A stretch of DNA of 64,000 nt, from positions 10,540,001 through 10,604,000 of the forward strand of contig NZ_CP034550.1 in NCBI RefSeq assembly GCF_009498035.1. The letters are read 5' to 3'. The translations under genes were made by a program, and so were the position numbers. The stretch comes from Saccharothrix syringae. GTDB taxonomy: Bacteria; Actinomycetota; Actinomycetes; Mycobacteriales; Pseudonocardiaceae. Position 1 is the stretch's first letter. Each line of letters opens with the position of its first letter. The notes beneath the pieces are model-generated. The model worked only from the letters and a program-made list of their open reading frames with translations, was not told where the DNA came from and did no database searches. Below are positions 49,065 through 56,740 of this stretch, in pieces.

Positions 49065-50516
49065 TCAGGCCACCGGAATGGCGACGTCTTCCTCGGTCGC
49101 CGCCCCCGTGCCCGTGACCGACGCGGCCACCAGCCCGAGCCGCTGAACGGCGTCCCGCAGGACCTCCGGCGACTGGACGTACGGCAGCCGGAGCCAGCGC
49201 TCGAAGCCGCCGTGGGCGCCGAAGCGGGAGCCGGGGGCCAGGCGGAGGCCGTGGTTCTGGGCCACTACCGCTATGCGGGTGCTGACCGGGGCGTCCAGCT
49301 CGCACCACACGCTCAAACCGCCGGTCGGGCGGGTGAAGCGCCAGCTCGGGCAGTGCTCGCGCAGGCCGTCCATGAGGACGTCGCGCTGGGACGCCAGGCG
49401 GACGCGGCGGTCGCGCAGGGCCGGGTCGGGGTCGGCGAGCAGTTCGGCCAGCACCAGCTGGTCGACCACCGCCGAACCCAGGTCCAGTGCCGTCCGGGTG
49501 GAGACCAGGCGGTGGACGACCTCGGGTGACGCCCGGATCCAGCCGATCCGCAGGCCGCCCCAGTGGGACTTGCTGGCCGACCCCAGGGTGATCACCAGGT
49601 CTTCGGCGAACGCGGCCATCGGGGGCGGGCCGGCCAGGGGGTCCCCGTCCAGATCGAGTTCGGCGACGGTCTCGTCGACCACCAGCGGGGTCCTGGCGCG
49701 GCGGGCGATGTCGGCCAGTTCGGCGCGGCCGGCGGCGTCCAGGCGGTGGGCGGTGGGGTTGTGGAAGTCCAGCACCAGGTACGCCATCCGGGGCGCGGCC
49801 TGGCGGAGGGCGGCGGCGATGCCGGGGAGGTCCCAGCCGGTGTCGGTCATGGCCACCGGGACCGGGATGGCGGAGACGGCCTTGATCGCGTCCAGGGCGT
49901 TGGGGTAGCTCGGCTGCTCGACCAGCACCCGGTCGCCCGGTCCGGTGAGCAGCCGGAGGGTCATGGCCAGGGCGTGCTGGGCGCCGCTGGTGATCACGAT
50001 CTGGTCGGGTGACGTGGGCAGGCCGCGGGCCGCGTAGCGGTCGGCCACGCGTTGGCGCAGGTCGGGGTGCCCGTGCTCGTAGTAGCCGTGGTCGGCGAGG
50101 TGCTCGGGCAGGCGGCGGCGGACGGTGTCGAAGGCTTCCAGCACGCCCGGCAGGGCCGGGGGTGCCGCGCGAGCGAAGTCGATCATGCTGTGGCCGACCA
50201 GCGGGGTGTCCGGGGTGATCCCGAGCGTCCCGGTCGGCAGGCTGATCCACGACCCGGCGCCGCGGCGGCTGGCGACCAGACCCTCGGACCTCAGCTGGTC
50301 CAGCGCCGCGGTGATCATGGTGCGGCTGACCGGCAGGGCCTCGGCCAGTTCGCGCTCGGCGGGCAGGCGCGTGCCGGCGGGCAGGCGGCCGTCCAGCACG
50401 AGCAGGCGGATGGCGGCGGCCAGGTCCGCCGAGCCCTGGCGCGCACCGCGGCGGCGCCACTCGCCGAGCAGGTGGGCCAGTCTGAAACCGGATATCCGTC
50501 CCCCAGGCACCGTCAT
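49065..50516 (-). CDS. MocR-family GntR/aminotransferase-like transcriptional regulator
   Basis: A 483-aa protein fusing an N-terminal GntR winged HTH (about residues 25-90, RLPAGTRLPAERELAEALPVSRTMITAALDQLRSEGL) to a fold-type I aminotransferase domain. The PLP Lys is probably in GSASKSHWGGLRIGWIRA near residue 315. The Tyr-rich YYEHGHPDLRQRVADRY and FHNPTAH segments are typical. MocR proteins sense PLP or amino acids and control an adjacent gene. Here that gene is the divergent YczE-type membrane protein. ATG at 50516. Confidence 0.93.
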   Translation of the reverse strand: MTVPGGRISGFRLAHLLGEWRRRGARQGSADLAAAIRLLVLDGRLPAGTRLPAERELAEALPVSRTMITAALDQLRSEGLVASRRGAGSWISLPTGTLGITPDTPLVGHSMIDFARAAPPALPGVLEAFDTVRRRLPEHLADHGYYEHGHPDLRQRVADRYAARGLPTSPDQIVITSGAQHALAMTLRLLTGPGDRVLVEQPSYPNALDAIKAVSAIPVPVAMTDTGWDLPGIAAALRQAAPRMAYLVLDFHNPTAHRLDAAGRAELADIARRARTPLVVDETVAELDLDGDPLAGPPPMAAFAEDLVITLGSASKSHWGGLRIGWIRASPEVVHRLVSTRTALDLGSAVVDQLVLAELLADPDPALRDRRVRLASQRDVLMDGLREHCPSWRFTRPTGGLSVWCELDAPVSTRIAVVAQNHGLRLAPGSRFGAHGGFERWLRLPYVQSPEVLRDAVQRLGLVAASVTGTGAATEEDVAIPVA

Positions 50517-50580
50517 GTGGCCAATTATTGTGCATTGGCTCTGGAATACAAGGCCAATGGCCACGAAGGATGGCCACATG
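50514..50580. promoter_or_regulatory. Shared MocR/YczE control region with start-to-start dyad
   Basis: The 10-bp arms CATGTGGCCA (50514-50523) and TGGCCACATG (50571-50580) are exact inverses and each contains the ATG of one divergent gene. Inside are further TGGCCA (50558) and CCAAT/ATTGG words (50521, 50534, 50554). Such repeated half sites are expected for MocR, whose two HTHs per dimer bind spaced boxes. The promoters must overlap this 61-bp space. Confidence 0.7.
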
Positions 50581-51207
50581 CTCGCCGCCCTCACCCAGGT
50601 CCCCGTCCGCGTGTCGCCGCTGCGCCGCCTCCCCCAGCTCCTCGCCGGGCTGTGGCTCTACGGCGCGAGCATGGCCCTGCAGATCCGCGCGGCCCTGGGC
50701 CTGGACCCGTGGGACGTGCTGCACGAGGGCCTGACCAGGATCACCGGCCTGTCCTTCGGCACGGTCACCGCCGCGGTCGGCCTGCTGGTCCTGCTCTGCT
50801 GGATCCCCCTCGGGCAGCGCCCCGGCGTCGGCACGGTCGCGAACGTCGTCGTCATCGGCGTCGCGGTGGACGTGACCCTCGCCCTGCTGCCGTCCCCGGC
50901 CGACCTGCTCCCGCGCGCCCTGTTCCTGACCGCGGGCATCGTGCTGAACGGCCTGGCCGCCGCCGTCTACATCGGCGCCCGGCTGGGCCCCGGCCCGCGC
51001 GACGGCCTGACGACCGGGTTCTGCGCGCGGACCGGGACCTCGTTGCGCCTGGTGCGCACGGTCGTGGAGCTGGCCGTGCTGCTCGCGGGCTGGTCGCTGG
51101 GCGGCACGATCGGCGTGGGCACCGTCCTGTACGCCGTCGCCATCGGCCCGCTGACCCAGGCGTTCCTCCCCCTGGTCACGTGGACCGGCTCGCGACCCGC
51201 CTCCTGA
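50578..51207 (+). CDS. YczE/YyaS/YitT-family membrane protein
   Basis: A 209-aa protein with five hydrophobic segments (PQLLAGLWLYGASMALQI; GTVTAAVGLLVLLCWIPL; GTVANVVVIGVAVDVTLALL; ALFLTAGIVLNGLAAAVYIG; VVELAVLLAGWSLGG). LGLDPWDVLHEGL near residue 40 is typical of the family. Function unknown, possibly transport. The pairing with a divergent MocR regulator is a recurrent actinobacterial arrangement. AAGGA lies before the ATG at 50578. The 3' end overlaps the Clp-N gene by 32 bp. Confidence 0.9.
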   Translation: MLAALTQVPVRVSPLRRLPQLLAGLWLYGASMALQIRAALGLDPWDVLHEGLTRITGLSFGTVTAAVGLLVLLCWIPLGQRPGVGTVANVVVIGVAVDVTLALLPSPADLLPRALFLTAGIVLNGLAAAVYIGARLGPGPRDGLTTGFCARTGTSLRLVRTVVELAVLLAGWSLGGTIGVGTVLYAVAIGPLTQAFLPLVTWTGSRPAS

Positions 51208-51709
51208 GCTCGGTGTAGCTCACGCCGCGCGCCTCCAGCACCTCGGCCACCAGCCCGCGCTGGGCCAGCAGCGCCAGCAGCACGTGCTCCTGGCGCAGCT
51301 GGTTGTCGCCGAGGTCGCGCGCCTCGACCAGGCTGCGCTCCAGCGTCTTCTTCGCCGCCGCGGTGAACGGCAGGTGGTTGCCGAAGAACCTGCGCCTGCG
51401 CCGGGGTGCCGCGGCCAGGGCGCCCTCGCCGTGCGCGCGTTCGACCGACGCCACGATCTGGTCGACGTCGATGCCGAGCCGGCGCAGCGCGTCGGCGTCG
51501 GCCTCGCTGAGCCCGCCCTTGCGGCGGGCGGCGGCGAACGCCTCGACCACCTCGTCGCGCGGCAGGTCGAACCCGGCCAGCACGGGCGCGTCGAGCAGCG
51601 CCAGCGCCAGGTGCTCCGGCCCGATCTCGGGCGCGTCCAGGCGCTCGGCCTCCGCGACGGCGTCGTGCACCGCCTGCCGGGCCTCCCTGGTGAACCGTTC
51701 CGCGATCAT
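51176..51709 (-). CDS. Clp N-terminal domain protein (ClpA/C N-domain only)
   Basis: A 177-aa protein made of two Clp R (N-domain) repeats: MIAERFTREARQAVHDAVAEAERLDAPEIGPEHLALALL (residues 1-39) and FTAAAKKTLERSLVEARDLGDNQLRQEHVLLALLAQRG (about 113-150). There is no AAA module. It could act as an adaptor or decoy for ClpC. It is translationally coupled (ATGA) to the small HTH gene upstream and has GGGGGAGGA before its ATG. Confidence 0.9.
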   Translation of the reverse strand: MIAERFTREARQAVHDAVAEAERLDAPEIGPEHLALALLDAPVLAGFDLPRDEVVEAFAAARRKGGLSEADADALRRLGIDVDQIVASVERAHGEGALAAAPRRRRRFFGNHLPFTAAAKKTLERSLVEARDLGDNQLRQEHVLLALLAQRGLVAEVLEARGVSYTELRRRVASRST

Positions 51710-51918
51710 CGTCCTCCCCCGTGCTTCTTGTGGACGGCCTGCCGGGTGACCCCCAGCTCGGCCGCGATCTCCTGCCACGACCACCCGCGGGCGCGGGCGT
51801 TGCGCACCTGGACCGCTTCGAGCGTCTCCAGCAGCCGGCGCAACGCGCTGACCGCGCGGAGCCCGACCCTGGGGTCCTGGTCGCCCGCCGCCGAGGCGAG
51901 TTCGGTTGCCTCCGTCAT
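51706..51918 (-). CDS. Small HTH DNA-binding protein paired with Clp-N protein
   Basis: A 70-aa protein. The helical N-terminus (LRAVSALRRLLETLEAVQVRNARARG) leads to an HTH WSWQEIAAELGVTRQAVHKKHG that fills the C-terminus. This size and partnership with a Clp-N gene recur in actinobacteria. Two identical dyads lie directly upstream, so it is probably autoregulated. Start ATG at 51918. Confidence 0.85.
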   Translation of the reverse strand: MTEATELASAAGDQDPRVGLRAVSALRRLLETLEAVQVRNARARGWSWQEIAAELGVTRQAVHKKHGGGR

Positions 51919-51921
51919 GCC

Positions 51922-51965
51922 GTCAACTTTGGTTGACAACCCGACTCTTGTCAACCCAGGTTGAC
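51922..51965 (-). promoter_or_regulatory. Twin GTCAAC-N4-GTTGAC operators of the HTH/Clp-N operon
   Basis: Two perfect 16-bp dyads, GTCAAC-TTTG-GTTGAC (51922-51937) and GTCAAC-CCAG-GTTGAC (51950-51965), are 28 bp apart start to start and end 4 bp from the HTH gene's ATG. The minus strand also offers a -35 TTGACA within the upstream box. Identical arms with different centres indicate selected protein-binding sites, most simply for the 70-aa HTH protein. Confidence 0.85.
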
Positions 51966-52108
51966 GGCAGGGTCGACGACCCCGTCGTGGGCGTCGGGGA
52001 TCGCGAAGAAAGGCGGGCGGCATTCACCCGGCCGGGAAGTGATTCAAATCTCACGAGGCGCCGAAAAGTCGGCGACCGATCGCGGTCGCGCAAAGGCGGG
52101 AAAAGAAG

Positions 52109-52138
52109 AAAGCCCCTCGCGGTCTCGCGAGGGGCTTT
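52109..52138 (-). terminator. Rho-independent terminator after the tRNA cluster
   Basis: Perfect 13-bp arms AAAGCCCCTCGCG/CGCGAGGGGCTTT with a 4-nt loop, followed on the minus strand by a T-rich tract (TTCTTCTTTT). It lies 11 bp past tRNA-Phe. Confidence 0.93.
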
Positions 52139-52148
52139 CTTCGAGCTG

Positions 52149-52225
52149 TGGTGGCCAGGGGCGGGGTCGAACCGCCGACCTACCGCTTTTCAGGCGGTCG
52201 CTCGTACCAACTGAGCTACCTGGCC
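52149..52225 (-). tRNA. tRNA-Phe (GAA)
   Basis: A full cloverleaf on the minus strand: acceptor GGCCAGG, D arm with AGCTCAGTTGGT, anticodon loop CTGAAAA (anticodon GAA), T arm with GTTCGAC, and an encoded CCA tail. Last in a Glu-Asp-Phe cluster. Confidence 0.95.
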
Positions 52226-52259
52226 AGGTAGGGCCCGGCCGTGCAGCCGAACTACCTTG

Positions 52260-52333
52260 CGACCCAGACGGGACTTGAACCCGCGACCTTCGCCGTGACA
52301 GGGCGACGCGCTAACCAACTGCGCCACTGGGCC
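52260..52333 (-). tRNA. tRNA-Asp (GTC)
   Basis: A cloverleaf on the minus strand: acceptor GGCCCAG paired with CTGGGTC, D arm GGCGCAGTTGGTTAGCGC, anticodon loop CTGTCAC (anticodon GTC), T arm GGTTCAAGTC. CCA is not encoded. Middle gene of the cluster. Confidence 0.95.
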
Positions 52334-52371
52334 TTGCTGTACTGCGTTGTTGCTCATCCTACTGTACTACG

Positions 52372-52444
52372 TGCCCCCAACGGGATTCGAACCCGCGCTA
52401 CCGCCTTGAAAGGGCGGGGTCCTAGGCCGCTAGACGATGGGGAC
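52372..52444 (-). tRNA. tRNA-Glu (TTC)
   Basis: A cloverleaf on the minus strand: acceptor GTCCCCA paired with TGGGGGC, D arm with TCTAGCGGCCTAGGA, anticodon loop CTTTCAA (anticodon TTC), T arm GGTTCGAATCC. CCA is not encoded. First gene of the cluster. Confidence 0.95.
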
Positions 52445-52513
52445 CAGTTCCTCCAGCAGCCCTTGGGCCACCTTCTTCCCAGGCCCTCCACGCTGTCCGG
52501 TGGAAGCATCGTA

Positions 52514-52543
52514 AGCATAGGGCACAGGTGCCCACACCTCCAA
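52514..52543 (-). promoter_or_regulatory. Candidate promoter of the tRNA cluster
   Basis: On the minus strand, -35 TTGGAG (52543-52538) and -10 TATGCT (52519-52514) are spaced by 18 bp, about 70 bp upstream of tRNA-Glu. Reasonable but not strong consensus. Confidence 0.4.
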
Positions 52544-52654
52544 AACGGGGGTGGCACTTCTGTGTTGACCTGCGCGATCAGTCCGCGCGCCGCCGGGAAA
52601 AGGGGGCGCTCGGCGGTCCGGTCGGCACCCGCGGGCACCGACCGGACCGGACCA

Positions 52655-52900
52655 CTAGCGCTGAACGGGCGGCGGACCCCCGTCCTCACCCGGTGACAGC
52701 CCGAGCATGTCGAGCAGCAACCGGCAGTCCTCGGCGCTGGTGGCACCCCGCGCGACCGACAGCCGCGCCCGGTGCACCTGGTCGTCCGAGATCCGCGATG
52801 GTTCACCGGTCCGCTGGGCGGGCACCCCACCGCCGCCCGGCCTGGACATGATGTCGTCCTGGTTCCACAGGAACTGACGTACTTCTAGGGACCCGCTCAT
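52655..52900 (-). CDS. Small conserved-looking protein, 81 aa, unknown function
   Basis: An 81-aa acidic/polar protein. The informative part is ISDDQVHRARLSVARGATSAEDCRLLLDMLGL (about residues 36-67), a helical segment seen in short actinobacterial hypothetical proteins. No domain assigned. The ATG at 52900 is followed closely by a second ATG (MSRPGGGG) that may be the real start. It is followed by the tRNA cluster on the same strand. Confidence 0.6.
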   Translation of the reverse strand: MSGSLEVRQFLWNQDDIMSRPGGGGVPAQRTGEPSRISDDQVHRARLSVARGATSAEDCRLLLDMLGLSPGEDGGPPPVQR

Positions 52901-53064
52901 GACGCCTCCCCGACTTGAGGTTGGCGCGAGGCTAAGCGAGCCCGTCGAACCGCCGCAGCCCCCCGCAGAGTGATTCGGGGGCGACGCAGCGTCACTTTCC
53001 GTGTAGGCCACTTGGTGTCAAGCGCCGCGTGATGTGCTTGACGCGAACGAGGAGGGTGGATCCC

Positions 53065-53613
53065 ATGACCGAACCGGTACCGGAGCGGGCGTCGGCGGAC
53101 GCAGCAGCCGGAGCACCACCGACCGCAGGCCCGCACGCGGCGGGACAGCGGGCGGCCGAACAGCCCAGCGCGCCTCCCGAGCCGGGAAGCGACGACCGGG
53201 CCGACACCGAGCGCGACGACCGGGGCGGCGCCGGGGCCGGCACCGAACCGCCGCCGGGCACGACCGGCGCCGCCCAGGCCGCCCCCGTCGAACAGCCGCC
53301 GACCGGTGGACGGCCGACCGGGGAACGGCAAGCCGGGGAACGGCCGGCCGGCGAACAGCCCGGGGAGCAGCCGACCGGGGAGCAGCCCGGGTTCGACTTC
53401 GCGGCGTTCGCCCAGGCCGCCGCCGCGGGCAACCCCCGGGACGCGGTCGGCAGCCTCTCCCTGGCTGCCATCGAGGCGGACATCGACCGCCTGATGACCG
53501 AGAAGATGAGCGAGCTGGACGGCATGCTCGCGGGCCTGGAGGAGCTGGTCGAGCGCCTGGAGGGGGAGATCACGCAGCTGGAGCCCCCGACCGACGACAA
53601 CCCTACCCCCTAG
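53065..53613 (+). CDS. Low-complexity N-terminus, coiled-coil C-terminus protein
   Basis: A 182-aa protein. Residues 1-110 are disordered and Pro/Gly/Glu-rich with RPTGERQAGERPAGEQPGEQ-type repeats. Residues 115-175 form helices ending in a clear coiled coil (LMTEKMSELDGMLAGLEELVERLEGEI). It may act by oligomerising. Function unknown. GAGGAGGG lies before the ATG. Its stop codon TAG lies inside a CsoR-like operator, so the following CopZ remnant's promoter overlaps this gene's end. Confidence 0.7.
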   Translation: MTEPVPERASADAAAGAPPTAGPHAAGQRAAEQPSAPPEPGSDDRADTERDDRGGAGAGTEPPPGTTGAAQAAPVEQPPTGGRPTGERQAGERPAGEQPGEQPTGEQPGFDFAAFAQAAAAGNPRDAVGSLSLAAIEADIDRLMTEKMSELDGMLAGLEELVERLEGEITQLEPPTDDNPTP

Positions 53614-53618
53614 GGGTA
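53604..53618 (+). promoter_or_regulatory. CsoR-like copper operator
   Basis: A perfect dyad TACCCC-CTA-GGGGTA, the form of actinobacterial CsoR boxes found before copZ/copA genes, 36 bp upstream of the CopZ-like remnant. No csoR or copA gene is in the window. Confidence 0.65.
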
Positions 53619-53654
53619 TCCTCCCGATTCCACCCCGAGAGGGGTGAGAGGCCC

Positions 53655-53783
53655 GTGTCGTTCACCAGCACCCACTCCGTCACCGGCATGACCTGCGGCC
53701 ACCGCGCCGGCTCCGCGACCGGGGAGCTGTCCCGCCACGAGGTGGGTGCCGCCGTCACCGAGGCGGGCCACCGACCGGCGTGA
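53655..53783 (+). pseudogene. Truncated CopZ-like heavy-metal-associated domain
   Basis: A 42-aa reading frame beginning SFTSTHSVTGMTCGHRAGSATGEL, which clearly matches the start of a CopZ metallochaperone (consensus VxGMTCxxCV). It then jumps directly to HEVGAAVTEAGH, the end of the fold. About 25 residues of the middle are missing, and the second metal-binding Cys is Arg. The domain could not bind Cu(I) normally. It is probably decayed, though still behind an intact CsoR-like box and a GAGAGG binding site. Confidence 0.7.
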
Positions 53784-53788
53784 GCGCG

Positions 53789-53810
53789 GCGGGCCGGGCC
53801 CCCGGCCCGC
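53789..53810 (+). terminator. Hairpin after the CopZ remnant
   Basis: Perfect 10-bp complementary arms GCGGGCCGGG/CCCGGCCCGC, 5 bp after the remnant's stop, with inner pairs opening to form the loop. Confidence 0.65.
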
Positions 53811-53970
53811 ACCACTAACACGTTCGTGGTGGCCGGCAGCCCGCGCCCGCGCGGCGCGAAGGCATCGGTTGGCTGAAATTTCGCTCCAACCCACTCCCCA
53901 GGTCCGGGTGCGCGTGCAACAATCCGATTTGCTGACACACCCCCGGTCAGCGCCTGTGGAGATCCCCTCC

Positions 53971-54003
53971 GGCCCCCGCGTTCCTCCCCCTGGCGCGGGG
54001 GCC
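53971..54003. terminator. Second hairpin in the same gap
   Basis: Perfect arms GGCCCCCGCG/CGCGGGGGCC with a 13-nt loop, followed by TCTCC. Possible terminator or UTR stem upstream of the 103-aa protein gene. Confidence 0.5.
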
Positions 54004-54074
54004 TCTCCATGCACACATCTGTGACCCACGCCACACTTTGTCGCGGTCCGCAATCCAACCGTTATCGTGGCCCG

Positions 54075-54386
54075 GTGCCTCTTGGATCGCTTGGACGCTC
54101 GAAGTTGGGCCGGCATCGCCCGCCGCAGCGTGAACAGGAAGAACTCCTGCCCGACGAGGAGCTGGAGTCCTACCTCGCGGCGCTCGCACCGGAAACCGCG
54201 GACCCCGAGACCACCGGGTCCGGCGGCAGCTTCGGCAACGCGCAGGTCTACCAGCTCCGCCTCCAGCTGATGGCGAACGAGCAGCTGAAGGAGCTGGCCG
54301 CCGAGCGGCAGACCTCCCCGCAGGCGCTGGCCACCGAGTGGGTCATGCAGCGGCTGGAGTGGGAAGCCCGCCAGCGCGGCTTCTAG
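54075..54386 (+). CDS. Uncharacterised 103-aa protein
   Basis: A 103-aa hydrophilic protein. The central acidic LLPDEELESYLAALAPETADPET is followed by a helical C-terminus VYQLRLQLMANEQLKELAAERQTSPQALATEWVMQRLEWEARQ. The latter resembles ribbon-helix-helix-type segments (LKELAAERQTSPQALATEWV), so a small DNA-binding protein is possible. GTG start. It ends convergently with cspA at a shared terminator. Confidence 0.6.
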   Translation: MPLGSLGRSKLGRHRPPQREQEELLPDEELESYLAALAPETADPETTGSGGSFGNAQVYQLRLQLMANEQLKELAAERQTSPQALATEWVMQRLEWEARQRGF

Positions 54387-54406
54387 GGCGTACCCCCGAA
54401 CACCAC

Positions 54407-54441
54407 GCGGGCCCCCGACCGGAAACCGGTCGGGGGCCCGC
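54407..54441. terminator. Bidirectional terminator between convergent genes
   Basis: Perfect 16-bp arms GCGGGCCCCCGACCGG/CCGGTCGGGGGCCCGC with an AAA loop. Situated 20 bp after the 103-aa gene and 18 bp after the cspA stop. Confidence 0.92.
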
Positions 54442-54459
54442 GCCACGTCCGCGCCTACT

Positions 54460-54663
54460 TCAGAGCTTGCGCACGTTCTGGGCCTGCGGACCCTTCGTGC
54501 CCTGGCCGATCTCGAACTCGACCCGCTGGTTCTCCTCCAGGGTCCGGAAGCCCTGGCCCTGGATCTCCGAGTAGTGGACGAAGACGTCCGGACCGCCGTT
54601 CTCCTGGGCGATGAAGCCGAAGCCCTTCTCGGAGTTGAACCACTTGACAGTGCCCAGTGCCAT
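54460..54663 (-). CDS. Cold shock protein (CspA family)
   Basis: A 67-aa cold-shock-domain protein, an RNA chaperone. The RNP1 motif KGFGFI and RNP2 motif VFVHYSEI are intact, and [16 protein letters not shown] is textbook. ATG at 54663. The about 200-bp upstream region includes a GC stem (CCCCGG/CCGGGG near 54705-54725) that may form the structured 5' leader typical of these genes. Confidence 0.96.
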   Translation of the reverse strand: MALGTVKWFNSEKGFGFIAQENGGPDVFVHYSEIQGQGFRTLEENQRVEFEIGQGTKGPQAQNVRKL

Positions 54664-54878
54664 GTACCTGCCTCCATCGCAGGGAAGCTTGGGGCTGCAC
54701 CGTGCAACCCCGGCCGTACCGGGGCGCTTCCCCCCGCTACCTCAAGCGGGGACGGCACGCCCGCGCCTCGTTCCGCGAGCGTGAGACACGAACACAGAAA
54801 CCACGGCCTGCACGGGCGAGCGTATCGGGTGGCGGCACCCCAGCACTACCACCGCGTGGTCATCGCTCCACCCCCGGT

Positions 54879-55706
54879 CTACTCCTCGGTCACCTCGGGC
54901 GGCTCGGGCAGCTCCAGCTCAGACTGGCCGATGTTGCGCTCCAGCGCGGCGCGCCACTCGCCGGTGTCGACCATCTTCCGGATGGCGGCGTTGACCGCCG
55001 CCCGGCCCTCGGCGTCGTCCTTGGCCAGGCCGATGCCGTACCGCTCGGTGGTGAACGGCTCGCCGACGAGCTTGAGCAGCTCGGGGTTCTCGGCGACGTA
55101 GCCCGCGAGGATCACCTCGTCGGTGGTGACCGCGTCCACGTTGCCCGCCAGCAGCGCGATGACGCAGTCGGAGTACTGGCCGTACTCGACCAGGTGCACG
55201 CCCTGCGCGAACTCGTCCTTGACCCGCTGCGCGGAGGTCGAGCCGCTGACCGAGCACAGCCGCCGGCCGTTGAGGGTCTCCGGGCCGGTGATGTCGGTGT
55301 CGCTGAAGCGGGCCAGGATGCCCTGCCCCGTCTGGAAGTACGGGCCGGCGAAGGAGACCTGCTCCTTGCGCTTGTCGGTGATCGAGTAGGTGGCGACGAC
55401 GAAGTCGACCTGGCCCTCGGCGATCAGCCGCTCCCGGTCGGCGGAGCGGGCCTCCTTCCAGGTGATGCCGGACTCCTCGACGCCGAGCTGGGCGGCGACG
55501 TACTTGGCGACGTCGACGTCGAAGCCGACGAACTTGCCGTCGAGCCGGCGCTGGGCCATCCCCGGCTGGTCGAACCGGATGCCGACGGTGAGCGAGCCGT
55601 CGTCGGCCTTGCCCTTCAGGGTGTCCTCGGCCGCACCCCCGCAGGCGGCGGTGAGGAGCAGGGCCACCGCCAGCGCGGACGCGGGCAGCAGTCGTCGGAA
55701 AGGCAT
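54879..55706 (-). CDS. Glutamate ABC-transporter substrate-binding lipoprotein
   Basis: A 275-aa periplasmic-binding-type lipoprotein. Signal peptide with lipobox TAAC (Cys22). SBP_bac_3 domain: SLTVGIRFDQPGMAQRR, FVGFDVDVAKYVA, ERLIAEGQVDFVVATYSITDKRKEQVSFAGPYFQTGQGIL. This matches GluB-type glutamate-binding proteins of actinobacteria. No permease or ATPase genes are adjacent, so it is an orphan binding protein or shares a distant transporter. Confidence 0.9.
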   Translation of the reverse strand: MPFRRLLPASALAVALLLTAACGGAAEDTLKGKADDGSLTVGIRFDQPGMAQRRLDGKFVGFDVDVAKYVAAQLGVEESGITWKEARSADRERLIAEGQVDFVVATYSITDKRKEQVSFAGPYFQTGQGILARFSDTDITGPETLNGRRLCSVSGSTSAQRVKDEFAQGVHLVEYGQYSDCVIALLAGNVDAVTTDEVILAGYVAENPELLKLVGEPFTTERYGIGLAKDDAEGRAAVNAAIRKMVDTGEWRAALERNIGQSELELPEPPEVTEE

Positions 55707-55868
55707 GAGCTGCGAACCTCTCGGGTGCTCGGGAACGCTCGGGGCCCCGGCGCGGGTCGACGCGCGGGCCGTTATTCATGCTAAGCAAACCGATTGAGAC
55801 GTCTTATGCGACGAAGGTCGCAGCCAAGGTGCCACCTGGTCCTTTGACACCGGGTGGATGTGTGATCC

Positions 55869-56705
55869 CTATGACGGCAGCAGCGCGCGGCGGGGCGTGG
55901 CGGCGCGGCCGAGGCGGCGGACGGCGTCGTTGACGTGGCCCTCGGGCACGCTCCAGCGCACCGGCGCCGGTACCAGCAGGGCGGCGGCGCGGACGGCGCG
56001 CAGCAACGCCGTGGCGGCCGGCGCGGGGTACGGGCGGTGGCCGTGCAGCGCGATCGCCCACGGCGGCAGCAGCGCGTACGCCAGCCGGCCCACCAGCGGT
56101 TCGTAGACGCCGAGGCCGTGGCGCAGCGGGCCGGTCAGCGGCGGGCGGAGCAGGAACCGGCGCACCACCTCGGAGTCCGCGGTGCGCCGCAGCCCGGGGA
56201 GCACGCCGGCGAAGTAGTCGGCCACCTCCCGGGCGCTGCCGGGCACCTCGTCCTCGCGCAGGCCGACGAGGGCGGCGGTGCGGCGCTGCTCGTCGTAGTA
56301 GCGGTCGACCTGGGCGTCGGTCAGGGCGTAGCCGGCCCGGCGCACGACCGTGACGAAGGAGTGCACCTCGGCGACGTGCACCCACAGCAGCAGTTCCGGG
56401 TCGTCGACGCGGAACGCGCGGCCGGCGGCGTCCCTGGCGCGTAACGAGCGGTGCAAACCGCGCACGCGGGCCGCGGCGGCGTGCACCCGGTCGGTCGGGC
56501 CGTAGCTGGTCACGCCGACGAAGCTCGCGGTGCGGCGCAGGCGGCCCAGCGGGTCGCGCCGGAAGTCCGAGTTCTGCACCACGCCGGCGACCGCGCGGGG
56601 GTGCAGCGCCTGGAGGTGGAGGCCGGAGATGCCCGCGACCCACATCGCCGGGTCGGCGTGGAGCTGCCAGGTCACCGTGCCGGGGCCCAGGAGTCCGACG
56701 TCCAC
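55869..56705 (-). CDS. Oxygenase MpaB family protein (DUF2236)
   Basis: A 278-aa member of the DUF2236/MpaB family, related to heme-containing latex-clearing rubber oxygenases. GISGLHLQALHPRAVAGVVQNSDFRRDPLGRLRRTASFV and LLWVHVAEVHSFVTVVRRAG (containing a candidate heme-ligand His) are characteristic. VDRYYDEQRRTAALVG follows. Substrate unknown. GTG start at 56705. Divergent from the PPOX gene with 35 bp between starts. Confidence 0.85.
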   Translation of the reverse strand: MDVGLLGPGTVTWQLHADPAMWVAGISGLHLQALHPRAVAGVVQNSDFRRDPLGRLRRTASFVGVTSYGPTDRVHAAAARVRGLHRSLRARDAAGRAFRVDDPELLLWVHVAEVHSFVTVVRRAGYALTDAQVDRYYDEQRRTAALVGLREDEVPGSAREVADYFAGVLPGLRRTADSEVVRRFLLRPPLTGPLRHGLGVYEPLVGRLAYALLPPWAIALHGHRPYPAPAATALLRAVRAAALLVPAPVRWSVPEGHVNDAVRRLGRAATPRRALLPS

Positions 56706-56740
56706 GCGCCCGATCGTGGCACGGGCGCCGGCGCGGGTCC

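Noticed and set aside
52149..52444. Phage or element attachment site at the tRNA cluster
   Set aside because: No integrase, no duplicated tRNA 3' end and no island-like genes adjacent.
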